The translations under genes were made by a program, and so were the position numbers. Positions 1 to 8,796 of a stretch of 64,000 bases of DNA are shown here, in pieces. The stretch is from Thiohalocapsa sp. Lineage in GTDB: Bacteria > Pseudomonadota > Gammaproteobacteria > Chromatiales > Chromatiaceae. Below the pieces are notes generated by a model. That model was not told where the DNA came from and did not search any database. It saw nothing but the letters and a program-made list of their open reading frames with translations. Numbering within the stretch: the first letter of the stretch is position 1; each line of letters opens with the position of its first letter. The stretch covers positions 1 through 64,000 of the forward strand of contig JANQFX010000072.1 in the NCBI GenBank assembly GCA_028277725.1, written 5' to 3'.

Positions 1-112
1 CGCGAAGCGAAAACGCGGTTTCCGCTTCGCTCCATTTTTCGAGCGCTTGGGCGCTTGAAAAATGGCGGGGCATCCTGCCCCGCACGGGCACCTCGAATAG
101 TTCGAGGTGCCC
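1..112. repeat. Cluster of four consecutive hairpins (dispersed palindromic repeat)
   Basis: Four stem-loops lie end to end. They pair 2-9 with 23-30 (extended by 11-13 with 19-21), 33-46 with 51-64 (14 bp, one G-U pair, loop TTGG), 65-72 with 76-83, and 86-97 with 101-112 (12 perfect pairs, loop TAG). A diverged copy of the last hairpin occurs at 17966-17992 in the opposite orientation relative to its flanks, so this looks like a mobile or dispersed element rather than one terminator. It lies 3' of the minus-strand polysaccharide operon and could also end its transcription. The pairing is read directly; the dispersed nature is inferred from two copies. Confidence 0.75.
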
Positions 113-186
113 TCTACCCTGCCCTCAACAATACCGCATTCGATCAGGGTTTGTACGGGTATCAGGCGCTCGCCGACTGCCCCGCT

Positions 187-1533
187 TCAGAGCACGCGCC
201 TGAACTTGAACGGTCTGCGATCCTCGACGACCTGCGGCATGCCAGACACGGACGGTTCACGCATGCGATAGATCAGCACGCCCTCCGCCCAGCCGGTGAT
301 CAAGAAGAACAGCTGTGTCGTCTGCGTGCCCATATACACCGTCGCCAGGGATACGAAATAGACCGCATAGACCGATGCGAGGGTAAAGGTCAGGGTGCGG
401 ATCTCAGAGCCCGGTGGCGCCCGGCTGCCGCGGATCATCAGCCGGGCACTCATCCAGATGAAAATGAACCAGAGGCACAGCAACACCGGCACGCCGTGCA
501 TGATCAAGAGCAACAGGAAGTAGTTATCGATGGACGGAAACTCTGAGATCTCCGGCCAGGTGTTGCGACCCCAACCGAGCCAGGCATGCTCGAGCGCGAT
601 GTCGCCATACTCCTCGAAGAGGGACCAGCGATAGGCCGCCGTCTCCTGGGTATCGGACTTGGCGTTCTCTCGCCCGACGCCTGCCCACGACTTGAGCCAC
701 AGAAACCCGGGTACGCTCGCCCCCACCACCAGTATCGCAATGATCGCAAGCGTCGGTGCCGGCCGCTTCGAGCGCCCGATGACCATGACGAGGTACCCGA
801 ACAGCGCACCGAGCCAGGGACCTTTGACCATGGTCATGAACACACCGCCGAACATGCCGAGGGTAATGAGTTGCCCCTTGCGTTTGTTACCCCAGTGGTT
901 GCGCTCCTCCAACCAGACCGCGAGTCGAAAGCCCACCACCATGATGATTCCAGCGAGGATCGCGTGGCCGTAGGGGCCGGCGATGCGCACGAAACCCCAG
1001 CGGAAGGTCGTCACGAAGCTGTTCTGCCCCGGGAAGAAGTGGTCCAGGATGCGCGACCATGGGGTGTAACCCATCTTGAATTCCCACACGGAGATCACCG
1101 CCACCGCGAACAGGCACAGCACGATACGCTTGCCCGCCTCTACCGTGAGGTCTTTGCGCACGATCAGCGACTTGGCCAGTACATACGGCAGGATCATCCC
1201 CGCAATCGCGTCGATGATCAGGTTCTGCGCTTCCTTGTAGCCCGCCGCCATGTACTCAGACAGCGCGGTGAGGAAGGCATAGGTGAGCACCACGACGTCC
1301 ATCGTCGAGAAGCGGTAGTCGATGTTGTCCCGCAGCAACCAGACGGCGAAGATCGGGAAGATGGCAGCGTGATGAAAGCTCGGATCGGGCAGCCCAGGCG
1401 CATACCACCGGTAGTAGGTCGGCAACAGGAACAGAACGGGGATGTAGACGTTCAGGAAGGCGACGGCGCTGCCGCGATTGAGCGCGATCATCAGCGCGAA
1501 AACGCCCGGGACGCCGGCGATGATGGAGAGCAA
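187..1533 (-). CDS. O-antigen ligase/polymerase-like integral membrane protein
   Basis: A 448-residue protein made almost wholly of hydrophobic segments. It has a large loop in the second half with 'LGWGRNTWPEISEF' followed by 'DNYFLLLLIMHG', a layout typical of the Wzy/WaaL-type polymerase and ligase superfamily. It probably polymerises or ligates exopolysaccharide repeat units at the periplasmic face of the inner membrane. The start is TTG at 1533, supported by an AGGAGGGG Shine-Dalgarno at 1544-1551. It is the last gene of a minus-strand polysaccharide operon. Sequence alone cannot separate polymerase from ligase. Confidence 0.75.
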   Translation of the reverse strand: MLSIIAGVPGVFALMIALNRGSAVAFLNVYIPVLFLLPTYYRWYAPGLPDPSFHHAAIFPIFAVWLLRDNIDYRFSTMDVVVLTYAFLTALSEYMAAGYKEAQNLIIDAIAGMILPYVLAKSLIVRKDLTVEAGKRIVLCLFAVAVISVWEFKMGYTPWSRILDHFFPGQNSFVTTFRWGFVRIAGPYGHAILAGIIMVVGFRLAVWLEERNHWGNKRKGQLITLGMFGGVFMTMVKGPWLGALFGYLVMVIGRSKRPAPTLAIIAILVVGASVPGFLWLKSWAGVGRENAKSDTQETAAYRWSLFEEYGDIALEHAWLGWGRNTWPEISEFPSIDNYFLLLLIMHGVPVLLCLWFIFIWMSARLMIRGSRAPPGSEIRTLTFTLASVYAVYFVSLATVYMGTQTTQLFFLITGWAEGVLIYRMREPSVSGMPQVVEDRRPFKFRRVL

Positions 1534-1690
1534 CTAGAGCCTTCCCCTCCTGAAGGAGTAACTGGACGATGCCCTCCTGGCATTCTCAGTGATCATCTCG
1601 CTGGGCGGTAGGGTGGAGGGGCGATAACGAATCCCACCGATCCGGAGACCCGTCCCACCGCGCCGCCGCCGGAACGGGACAGCGAGTTGG

Positions 1691-3010
1691 TCAGCCAGCG
1701 GAGCTCCCCGCAACCAAGTCCCCGTACAGCTCGACCGCGGCATCGACCTTGGCGTCCCAGCTATATCGGCGCTCGACGCGGGCGCGCCCCGCCTCGCCGC
1801 GGCGGCGCCAGGCATCCGGGTCTCGAACCAGGTCTTGGAGCGCATCGCGGATGCCGGCGATGGCGGCCTCGTTGCCCGTCGCCGACACCTTGCGCCCGAC
1901 CTCGTCGTCGACGATCTCGGCCGGGCCGCCGTAGTCGACCGCGATCACCGGACGCGCCGAGGCCATGGCCTCGAGCAGCACGGCCCCGCCCGACTCGCGG
2001 ACCGAGGGCAGGCAGAAGACATGGGCGTCGGCCATGTAGCCGTTCACCGCGGCCAGCGGCTGCTGGCCGACGAACCGCACCGCCTCGACCAGGCCCAATT
2101 CGACGGCCTCCTGGCTCCACGGCTCGCGCATCGGCCCGTCGCCCACCACAGTGGCCTCCACAGCAAGGCCTTGGTCGCGCGCTTGTCGAACCGCCCGCAG
2201 CAGCAGCGGGACGGCCTTGAACGGAAGCAATCGCCCGACGAATAGCACCCTGAGCGGATGCCCCGGACCAGGCGCGCCGGGCCAAGGCTGCTCGGGGAAT
2301 AGCGAGAGGTCCACGGCGTTCTCGAGCATGAACTGGCACTTGGCGCCGCGACTGCGCGCGTACCAGGCCCGAGTCGACTCGGTGGCAACCAACACGCGGG
2401 CGGCGCGGCGGGTCGAGCCGCGCCAGACGTCAACCAACCGACCGAGATTGCGCAGCGGGTAGAGCCAGGACGAGTCCTGCCGCATGAACTCGGGAAAGTG
2501 CTCCGGCGACCTCAGCCCGCCGTTGACCGGGCCCAGCACCGTCGGCAGGCCCAGGCGGTGCAGCACCGTCGCCGCGCTCGGCGACACCGGTGTCGGGCAG
2601 TGGACCAGATCCCAGGGGCCTCGGCCGGCACCGGCGTCCCGTTTCTGCTGCGTCAGCCGCCGTACCAGACGCCGAGCGAGCCTCAGCGCGGCGCCGTCGT
2701 AGACGTAGAAATCCAAGGATGACAGCAGGAATACGGCGTGCTCGCTCTTCGGGAAGAGCATCTTCGCGAACCGATACAGGGGCCCGGCGAACCACTCGGT
2801 ATCCACATAGATGATCTCGGAACCGGCGAGCGGCGCGCCCTGGGCCTCCAGCGCCTCGCGGTTGCGCACATGCGTAAACAGGGTCACCGGCACCCGGGTA
2901 GCAGCGCGGGAGTACCATTCCCAGCCGATCTGCGACACCGAGCCCATGCCCGGTCCGCATTGGTAGGCGGACATCAGCACGCGTGGGCCGTCTGCTGAAC
3001 GCTTGGGCAT
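1691..3010 (-). CDS. Glycosyltransferase family 4 protein
   Basis: A 439-residue GT-B-fold transferase expected to add a sugar to a lipid-linked repeat unit in the cytoplasm. The N-terminal half starts with 'RVLMSAYQCGPGMGSVSQIGWEW', a common opening in GT4 enzymes with a glycine-rich acceptor loop. The C-terminal half carries 'VLFVGRLLPFKAV' and the E-x7-E donor-site motif in 'ESGGAVLLEAMASARPV'. The ATG at 3010 is preceded by an AAGGGG-like ribosome site. Only 6 bp separate it from the upstream GT2 gene, so the two are surely co-transcribed. Sugar specificity cannot be read. Confidence 0.85.
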   Translation of the reverse strand: MPKRSADGPRVLMSAYQCGPGMGSVSQIGWEWYSRAATRVPVTLFTHVRNREALEAQGAPLAGSEIIYVDTEWFAGPLYRFAKMLFPKSEHAVFLLSSLDFYVYDGAALRLARRLVRRLTQQKRDAGAGRGPWDLVHCPTPVSPSAATVLHRLGLPTVLGPVNGGLRSPEHFPEFMRQDSSWLYPLRNLGRLVDVWRGSTRRAARVLVATESTRAWYARSRGAKCQFMLENAVDLSLFPEQPWPGAPGPGHPLRVLFVGRLLPFKAVPLLLRAVRQARDQGLAVEATVVGDGPMREPWSQEAVELGLVEAVRFVGQQPLAAVNGYMADAHVFCLPSVRESGGAVLLEAMASARPVIAVDYGGPAEIVDDEVGRKVSATGNEAAIAGIRDALQDLVRDPDAWRRRGEAGRARVERRYSWDAKVDAAVELYGDLVAGSSAG

Positions 3011-3016
3011 GGACCA

Positions 3017-4054
3017 TCACCCCTTGTACTCGATGAGATGGCGTCGGCGCCCGGAGGCGCGGCTCGCGTAGTAGCCCAACTGGCCGACCAGGATCGGAAT
3101 CTGCTGAAGGTGGGAATGCAGGCCATAGAGCAGCAGGGTCGTCGCCGAGCCACCGCGCCAACGCTGCCGCCAGGCGGTGCGCACCACGACCGCGGCGAGC
3201 AGGAGCAGCCACAGCAGCAGCGGCCACGAGCTCCACCACAGCAGCAGCAGCGCGAGTGCCGAGCCGCCGAGCAGCACCACCGCGTGCACCCGGTTGCGCC
3301 GCACGATCGCCGCCCAGAGCGGGCGCTCGGTGTCGGCGTACCGGGCCGCGACCTCGGCATAGGCGTGGCCGGTGCGGGTCGCGCGCCGCCAGTATTGGGA
3401 CCAGCGCGACATGGCCAGATCGTGGCTGGTCATGGGCAGGTCCAGCCGCAGGGCGCAGAAGCCCTCCGCCTGCATGCGGCGCCACATGTCCGGTTCCTCG
3501 CCGGCGATGAGCCCCTCGTCGAAGCCGTCGACGCGCTCCAGGACCGCGCGGCGGATCAGGGCATCGCCGCCACAGAACTCCGCCTCGCCGGCCGGGCCGC
3601 GCCAATCCAGGTCGAGCACGCGGTTGTAGACCGAATCCTGGGGTCGCGACTCGAAACGGCCACCGCAGACGCCACCCACAGCCGCGTCCGCGAAACTCGG
3701 CAGCGCACGCTCGACGAAGTGCGGATCCAGCCGGGTGTCGCCGTCCAGGAACAGCACCAACGGCGCCCGCGCCGCCCGCCAGCCGGCGTTGCGGCCGATG
3801 GCGGCGGTGGGCCGCTCGGGCTTGACACCGATCACGCGCACGCCAAGCGCCTCCGCCCGTTGTACGCTGTCGTCGGTGGAGTCGGAATCGACATAGATCA
3901 TCTCGACCGCACCGCCGATGGGCGCCATGTCGCGCACCGATTCCAGACAGGCGCTGAGCCGTGCGCCTTCGTTGCGGCCGATCACGACCACAGACAGCTT
4001 CGGCGTGAGCTCCGGCTCCGACTGGCTGTTCTGCCCTACCTCGATGGATGTCAT
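3017..4054 (-). CDS. Glycosyltransferase family 2 protein with C-terminal membrane segments
   Basis: A 345-residue GT-A enzyme. The nucleotide-sugar fold begins at 'LSVVVIGRNEG' (residues 20-30), the DXD-type metal site is 'LDGDTRLD' with DGD at 104-106, and 'FDEGLIAGEEPDMWRRM' supplies the catalytic-region acidic residues. Two hydrophobic helices near residues 258-300 should anchor it to the inner membrane. Its start overlaps the stop of the upstream GT4 gene by four bases (ATGA, 4051-4054), suggesting translational coupling. It acts on an undecaprenyl-linked intermediate by inference from the locus. Confidence 0.87.
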   Translation of the reverse strand: MTSIEVGQNSQSEPELTPKLSVVVIGRNEGARLSACLESVRDMAPIGGAVEMIYVDSDSTDDSVQRAEALGVRVIGVKPERPTAAIGRNAGWRAARAPLVLFLDGDTRLDPHFVERALPSFADAAVGGVCGGRFESRPQDSVYNRVLDLDWRGPAGEAEFCGGDALIRRAVLERVDGFDEGLIAGEEPDMWRRMQAEGFCALRLDLPMTSHDLAMSRWSQYWRRATRTGHAYAEVAARYADTERPLWAAIVRRNRVHAVVLLGGSALALLLLWWSSWPLLLWLLLLAAVVVRTAWRQRWRGGSATTLLLYGLHSHLQQIPILVGQLGYYASRASGRRRHLIEYKG

Positions 4055-5115
4055 GCGAATGCCCTCATGATCGCGGCGCGGTAGTCGGCGGCGCGTGCCG
4101 CCGGGTCGAAGCGAGTGGACAGGAGTGTGCGTCCGCCGCAGACGACGGACTCGAAGGTCGCCGGCACGGCACGGCTCAGCTCCAAGAGCACCCGCGCTAG
4201 GGAGCCGGCGTCATCGGCACGGAATCGGAAACCTGACTCGCCATCACGCACCAGGCTGCCGGCGCCGCCGCTGTCGGGCACCAGTACGGGTACGCCGGCG
4301 GTCATGGCCTCGAGGATGGCGAGCCCGAAGGGCTCCACCGGACACAGGTGCAGCAGGAGGTCGGACTCGCGCAGGCAGTCCACGGCATTCGGCTGAAAAC
4401 CGGCGAACTCGACCATCGGATAGTCACAGCGTGCCCGCTCGCGCAGACGCTCGAAGTCCCAGCCCTCGCCGAAGATGCGGAACTGGAACTGCTCGAGCGC
4501 CGGCTCCGCGTCGATGGCGTCGAACAGCAGGTCGATGCGTTTGATCGGGTCCACGCGCGAGATGATGCAGATGCGCCGAAGCGCCCACGGGCGGTCCGGA
4601 TCCCGGCGCGGCAACGCGGCGGCATAGTCCTGGTCGAGGAAGTTCTCGATGACCTCGATCCGGTCTGCGCGCACACCGTGGGCGAGCAGCCGCTCGCGCA
4701 CGTATTCCGACACCGCGATGAAGCGCACGCCGAGCCGGTTCAGCAGCCGCTTGCGGCCGTAGCTCAGGCGCTCGTCCGTACCGCCGTGGACCAGATGCAG
4801 GTGCGCTCGGCGGGCGAACGAGAAGCGGCTCAGGGCCCAGAACAGCAACGAATGGCTGACGCCCGTGGCGACGAAGGCACGCCTGGAGTCCTGCCCCCGG
4901 TGGTGCTTCAGAAAGGCGCGGATAATGGGCATGAGCGATCGACTGCCCGAGAAGGCCCGCGTCGTCAGGCCCTGCGCCTCCGCCGCCATCAACGCGGGCC
5001 CCGCCGGCGCCGCAATGGTCGGCGCCATATCATCGAGCAGATGCCTGACCGTCGCCAGCGCCATCCGCTCGGTGCCATACAGATTGCCGCTGTGAAGCAC
5101 ATAGAGCAGCGGCAT
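4051..5115 (-). CDS. Glycosyltransferase family 4 protein
   Basis: GT-B-fold glycosyltransferase of about 354 residues. 'LYVLHSGNLYGTERMAL' opens the acceptor domain. The donor domain has 'ICIISRVDPIKRIDLLFDAI' and 'EPFGLAILEAMTAGVPVL', the E-x7-E motif of GT4 enzymes, followed by 'DSGGAGSLV'. The frame stays open upstream to 5181. I prefer the ATG at 5115, which lies just after the stop of the chain-length gene and begins directly with the conserved fold; an ATG at 5151 is the alternative. The operon position makes it part of repeat-unit assembly. Confidence 0.83.
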   Translation of the reverse strand: MPLLYVLHSGNLYGTERMALATVRHLLDDMAPTIAAPAGPALMAAEAQGLTTRAFSGSRSLMPIIRAFLKHHRGQDSRRAFVATGVSHSLLFWALSRFSFARRAHLHLVHGGTDERLSYGRKRLLNRLGVRFIAVSEYVRERLLAHGVRADRIEVIENFLDQDYAAALPRRDPDRPWALRRICIISRVDPIKRIDLLFDAIDAEPALEQFQFRIFGEGWDFERLRERARCDYPMVEFAGFQPNAVDCLRESDLLLHLCPVEPFGLAILEAMTAGVPVLVPDSGGAGSLVRDGESGFRFRADDAGSLARVLLELSRAVPATFESVVCGGRTLLSTRFDPAARAADYRAAIMRAFA

Positions 5116-5122
5116 CCGAGCG

Positions 5123-7444
5123 TCACCCGTGGCTGCTTGCCCGCTTTGCATGCGCTTCCTCCCGGTCGTCCTGCGCCTCATCGGCGTCGTGTGTGGTCCG
5201 ATAGCTGCTCAGCGACTCGGCCAGGCGCGAGTAGTAACCCCCACCCTTGAACACCGGCGCGCGATTGAGCACCGCCCCCACCACCTCGGGGTCCGCGCAC
5301 TCCACCATGGCGAGTGCACGTTTCAGGGGTTTCACCGGCGTATTCATGGCACCAACCACCACTAGTGTCGCATAGCAGATGCCCACAATTGCCTCCGTCG
5401 TCGCCGAAACGATCAGCGCCGGCCCATCCACCAGCACGAGACTGTAGCGGCCCTCGAGCTCCCTGAGCACCTCCTTTAGGCGCAGGACCTTCGCGACGTA
5501 GCCCGCATCGGCATAGGCGCCGAACGGGATGCGGTCGGCCTCGCCGGGGGCACCGCGCCGGATGACCTCGTCGAGCGTGGCTCGGTGCGCGATCACGTCG
5601 ACCAGGCCGCGCTCGGATGCAGACGGCACGGTCTCCAGGTACGGTTCCCGTTGGGGCCCCAGGCGCTGTTCGAGATGCGGCTCGAGACGTTGCCTCGGGC
5701 GCGCATTGTCACCGCTTCCAAAGTCGAAGCGGCGGGCTTCGGCCTCGGCATCGGCGCTCTCGTTGGAGGGGTCGCAGGACACCACAAGGGTCGACATGCC
5801 GAGCCGGACCAGTTCGTCCGCGAGCCGATGCGTCACCAGGGTCTTGCCGGCGCCGGGGAGGCTCTCGGTGACCAGCACCGAGCGCCCCACACCGTGGACG
5901 TCGAGGTCGCGCAGCAAGGCCACCGCGAGTCGCTCCAGTTGTTGCTCGAACAGTGCCTGGTCGGCCTCGGTGGTCACCTCGGGGAGCCAGGACGTCGGGG
6001 CGAAGCCCAGCACCCGATGCAGATCCACGGGGGTTTGAATTCGGCTGTCGAGGAAGTCCAACGCGAGCGGCAAGACCAATGCAGCCCCGGAGGCGAGCAC
6101 CAGGAAGATGATGAACAGCTTTTTGCGGCCGCCCGAACTCGGAAACTCCGGAACGGTGGCCAGTGAAACCAGGCGGACGTAGCCGGGTGCGTCCTTCTCG
6201 TTGAGGATGTTGTCGATGCGGTCGCGGATCTGCGACAGCTGACGCCGCTGCCGCTCCAGTTCCTCGCGAATGCCGACGCCATCTGCGTAGACGCGCATGA
6301 AGTCCTTCGTTTCCAGCCGCCTTGCGTCGACGCGCTCGGCCAGCGCTTGCTCTACTTTCTCGGCTTCCAGGAGGTCCGCCTCCAACTCCGCAGACTCCGA
6401 GCGCATCTCGGCCACGCGACGCTCTTCCAAGATGGCCTTCATCTCCTCGCGCTTGACCGCCGTGGCCTCTTCGATCTCCTGGTTGATCTGAGCGATCTCA
6501 CGCTCCGCGGCCTGGCGCCCGGAGTGGGACGCCTTGAGCCCGGACATGGTCTGCACGAGCTTGGCGCGACGCTGATAGAGATAGGCGCGCAGGTCCAGCA
6601 GGGCGCGGTCGGTGGACGTGAGCTTCTGCGCCTCCGCATCCAGAGGCAGGGCCAGCAGGCGCTCGTGCTTGCTCCGCATGGCCTCGAGCTTGGCCTCGGC
6701 CGTGACCCGCGCCTGTCGCGACTTGAGCAGGGCATCGGTCATGTCGGCGAGGGTGCGGTCGTAGGGGTTCTGGACACCCTGCTCGAACGTTGTGAGCCCG
6801 AGCTTCGCGGCAGCCTCTTCCAGGCCCTCGCTGAGCTCCGCGATGCTCTGTTCGATCTCGGCGCGCCGCTCTTGTAGGTTCTCGAGCCGGATCTCCTCGC
6901 CGAAGAAGGTGTCCTCTCGCGCCGCTCTGAGATAGGACTCCACCACGGCGTTGACGAGCAGCGGAATGATGGTCGGGTCCTGGTTCTCCAGGCCGATGGT
7001 GACGAGGTAGGTATCGCGCACGGCGTTCACCCGCAGAGAGCCCTGCAGACGCTGCACGGCCTGGCGTTCGCTCTCGGCAGGTCGTTTCCACAGGAACTTG
7101 GCATCGCCGACGCTGTCCAGCGCCTCCTTGACGACGTCGAATCGCGTGATGGTGCGCATCTGCTGCTGCACCAGGCGCTTGTACTGGGTGTCCGAGTGGG
7201 TCTCGATCTCCTGCACCGTGGACAGGTTGGGCGCATAGCGGAAGTTGACTTGGATCACGGCCTCCCCGTAGTAGCTCGCCGTGCCCTTCTTCCACGCCAC
7301 GGGCAGACCGACACCGGCAATGACCACGAACACGATCAGCGACTTCAACCAATGCCGCCGCAGCGACAACAGCGGCATGATCGCCTTGCCCGGCGGGCGG
7401 GCGCTCTGCTCGTCCCCGGCGGCGCTGTTGGCTGTGGTGTTCAC
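5123..7444 (-). CDS. Wzz/AAA polysaccharide co-polymerase (chain-length determinant with ATPase domain)
   Basis: A 773-residue inner-membrane protein with one transmembrane helix at about 30-50, a long periplasmic coiled-coil region rich in Glu, Arg and Leu (about 160-420) and a second helix at about 440-465. The cytoplasmic MinD-like ATPase domain has Walker A 'GAGKT' with Lys534, Walker A' 'TLVVSCDP' and Walker B 'LVLVDGPAL'. This is the layout of Wzc/ExoP/GumC-type proteins that set chain length and drive export. The C-terminus has only a few tyrosines, unlike the second copy at 26586. The start is GTG at 7444 with GAGG just upstream. Confidence 0.85.
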   Translation of the reverse strand: MNTTANSAAGDEQSARPPGKAIMPLLSLRRHWLKSLIVFVVIAGVGLPVAWKKGTASYYGEAVIQVNFRYAPNLSTVQEIETHSDTQYKRLVQQQMRTITRFDVVKEALDSVGDAKFLWKRPAESERQAVQRLQGSLRVNAVRDTYLVTIGLENQDPTIIPLLVNAVVESYLRAAREDTFFGEEIRLENLQERRAEIEQSIAELSEGLEEAAAKLGLTTFEQGVQNPYDRTLADMTDALLKSRQARVTAEAKLEAMRSKHERLLALPLDAEAQKLTSTDRALLDLRAYLYQRRAKLVQTMSGLKASHSGRQAAEREIAQINQEIEEATAVKREEMKAILEERRVAEMRSESAELEADLLEAEKVEQALAERVDARRLETKDFMRVYADGVGIREELERQRRQLSQIRDRIDNILNEKDAPGYVRLVSLATVPEFPSSGGRKKLFIIFLVLASGAALVLPLALDFLDSRIQTPVDLHRVLGFAPTSWLPEVTTEADQALFEQQLERLAVALLRDLDVHGVGRSVLVTESLPGAGKTLVTHRLADELVRLGMSTLVVSCDPSNESADAEAEARRFDFGSGDNARPRQRLEPHLEQRLGPQREPYLETVPSASERGLVDVIAHRATLDEVIRRGAPGEADRIPFGAYADAGYVAKVLRLKEVLRELEGRYSLVLVDGPALIVSATTEAIVGICYATLVVVGAMNTPVKPLKRALAMVECADPEVVGAVLNRAPVFKGGGYYSRLAESLSSYRTTHDADEAQDDREEAHAKRASSHG

Positions 7445-7654
7445 GATACCTCGTGTGGGACTGGGCGAGGCGCTGGGAGCCTTGTCGCGGGAGCCTCGGT
7501 GCGTTCAACACCCCGGTGCTGGATCAGACGACCCGACCCGGGTCCATCGGCATCCTCCGCAGGCACCGCGTCGGCAAACCCATGACGGCCCACGCGATGC
7601 GAGGCCCTGTCGGTCGGGTGCCACCCTGTCGGCGTTGCGCCCAAGCAGCAAGAC

Positions 7655-8677
7655 TCATTCTCCCCCTGAGACACTCTGGGTGAAGACCAGGAACGAGGTC
7701 AAAGGATTCAGCCGATTGAGAACGTATCCGACCCGCCCGAGGGTGCTGCTGGGCACATAGAGCACATCGCCCTGCTGCAGCGAGACGTTCAATGTCGGGT
7801 TCGGGCTCAACAGCTCGCGTAGGCTGACCCGCATGCTCGCTCCCTCGGATGGACGGACCAGATTGATCCGATTCGGGTCGCCGTCCTCGGTCAGACCACC
7901 CGCCCGGGAGATGACGTCCATGAGGGTCATCTCCGGGCTCAGGTTGTATGCCCCAGGGGTGTTGATCTCTCCCAGGGCGTAGACGAGTTGGTCGTCCGCG
8001 TCGGGGATATAGACGAGGTCGCCGGCGCGCAACTGCAGATTGAGCGCGAGATTGCGCCCCGCGAGCAGGTCCTTGAGACTCATCCAGACCAGGTGCTCGC
8101 GACCGCGGAAAACAGCGCAGCGGGTCAGGGTGGCCTTCTCGGAACCGAGCCCGCCGACCGGCAGGCCGCCCGCCAAACTGATCGCATCGAGCAAGGTCGG
8201 CGGCTCCGTGAACTGCAGCGCGCCCGGCTTGCTGACCCGGCCGAGTACCAGGATGCGATTCGAGACGTAGTCGTCGATCTCGATGGTGACGATGGGCGCC
8301 TCGTAGAACCGCGACAGCGCACTGGTGACGAGCGCGTGGCTCTCCTCCCTGCCGAGCCCCTGGAGCTTGATCGGCCCAGCCACCGGCAGGCTGACATAGC
8401 CATCGGGGCCAACGACGTGCTCGCCGGTGAGTTCCGGGCGCTCCCAGACCCGGACCGTCAGTTTGTCGCCCGGCCCGATCTGATAGGTCGGCGGCGGCGC
8501 GGAGTTGAACGCCTGCAGCGCTTCGGCGGTGCTGACGGCGTCCAATTTCTCGTTGACGACGAAGGGCTCCGCGACCTCCTTCTTCGGCAGTGGCGGCGCC
8601 GCCCCCAGGCTACAGCCGACCAACGCGGCGGTCAGCATCGGACCGGCCCACAGGATTAGCGACCTCGTTGACCTCAT
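7655..8677 (-). CDS. Polysaccharide export lipoprotein (Wza/OtnA family)
   Basis: A 340-residue outer-membrane lipoprotein that would form the export channel for the polysaccharide. The ATG at 8677 gives a signal peptide ending in lipobox 'LVGC' with the lipidated Cys at residue 22; the frame continues upstream but without signal-peptide character. The poly-export domain contains 'YQIGPGDKLTVRVWERPEL' and 'VGPDGYVSLPVAG'. Two SLBB-like segments follow ('ILVLGRVSKPGALQF' and 'VYALGEINTPGAYNL'). It sits 210 bp upstream of the chain-length gene in the same direction, the usual Wza-Wzc pairing. A second Wza homologue is at 25814. Confidence 0.88.
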   Translation of the reverse strand: MRSTRSLILWAGPMLTAALVGCSLGAAPPLPKKEVAEPFVVNEKLDAVSTAEALQAFNSAPPPTYQIGPGDKLTVRVWERPELTGEHVVGPDGYVSLPVAGPIKLQGLGREESHALVTSALSRFYEAPIVTIEIDDYVSNRILVLGRVSKPGALQFTEPPTLLDAISLAGGLPVGGLGSEKATLTRCAVFRGREHLVWMSLKDLLAGRNLALNLQLRAGDLVYIPDADDQLVYALGEINTPGAYNLSPEMTLMDVISRAGGLTEDGDPNRINLVRPSEGASMRVSLRELLSPNPTLNVSLQQGDVLYVPSSTLGRVGYVLNRLNPLTSFLVFTQSVSGGE

Positions 8678-8796
8678 CGACACCCGCACCCACACACGCA
8701 AGCTTCCGCCCAAAGAGTCGAATAATAGACGAGCGCGGGTCCAGCCGTATGCCGGAGTGCCCGCGGGGTGTACCGGGTCAAGGACCGTCGCATAGG

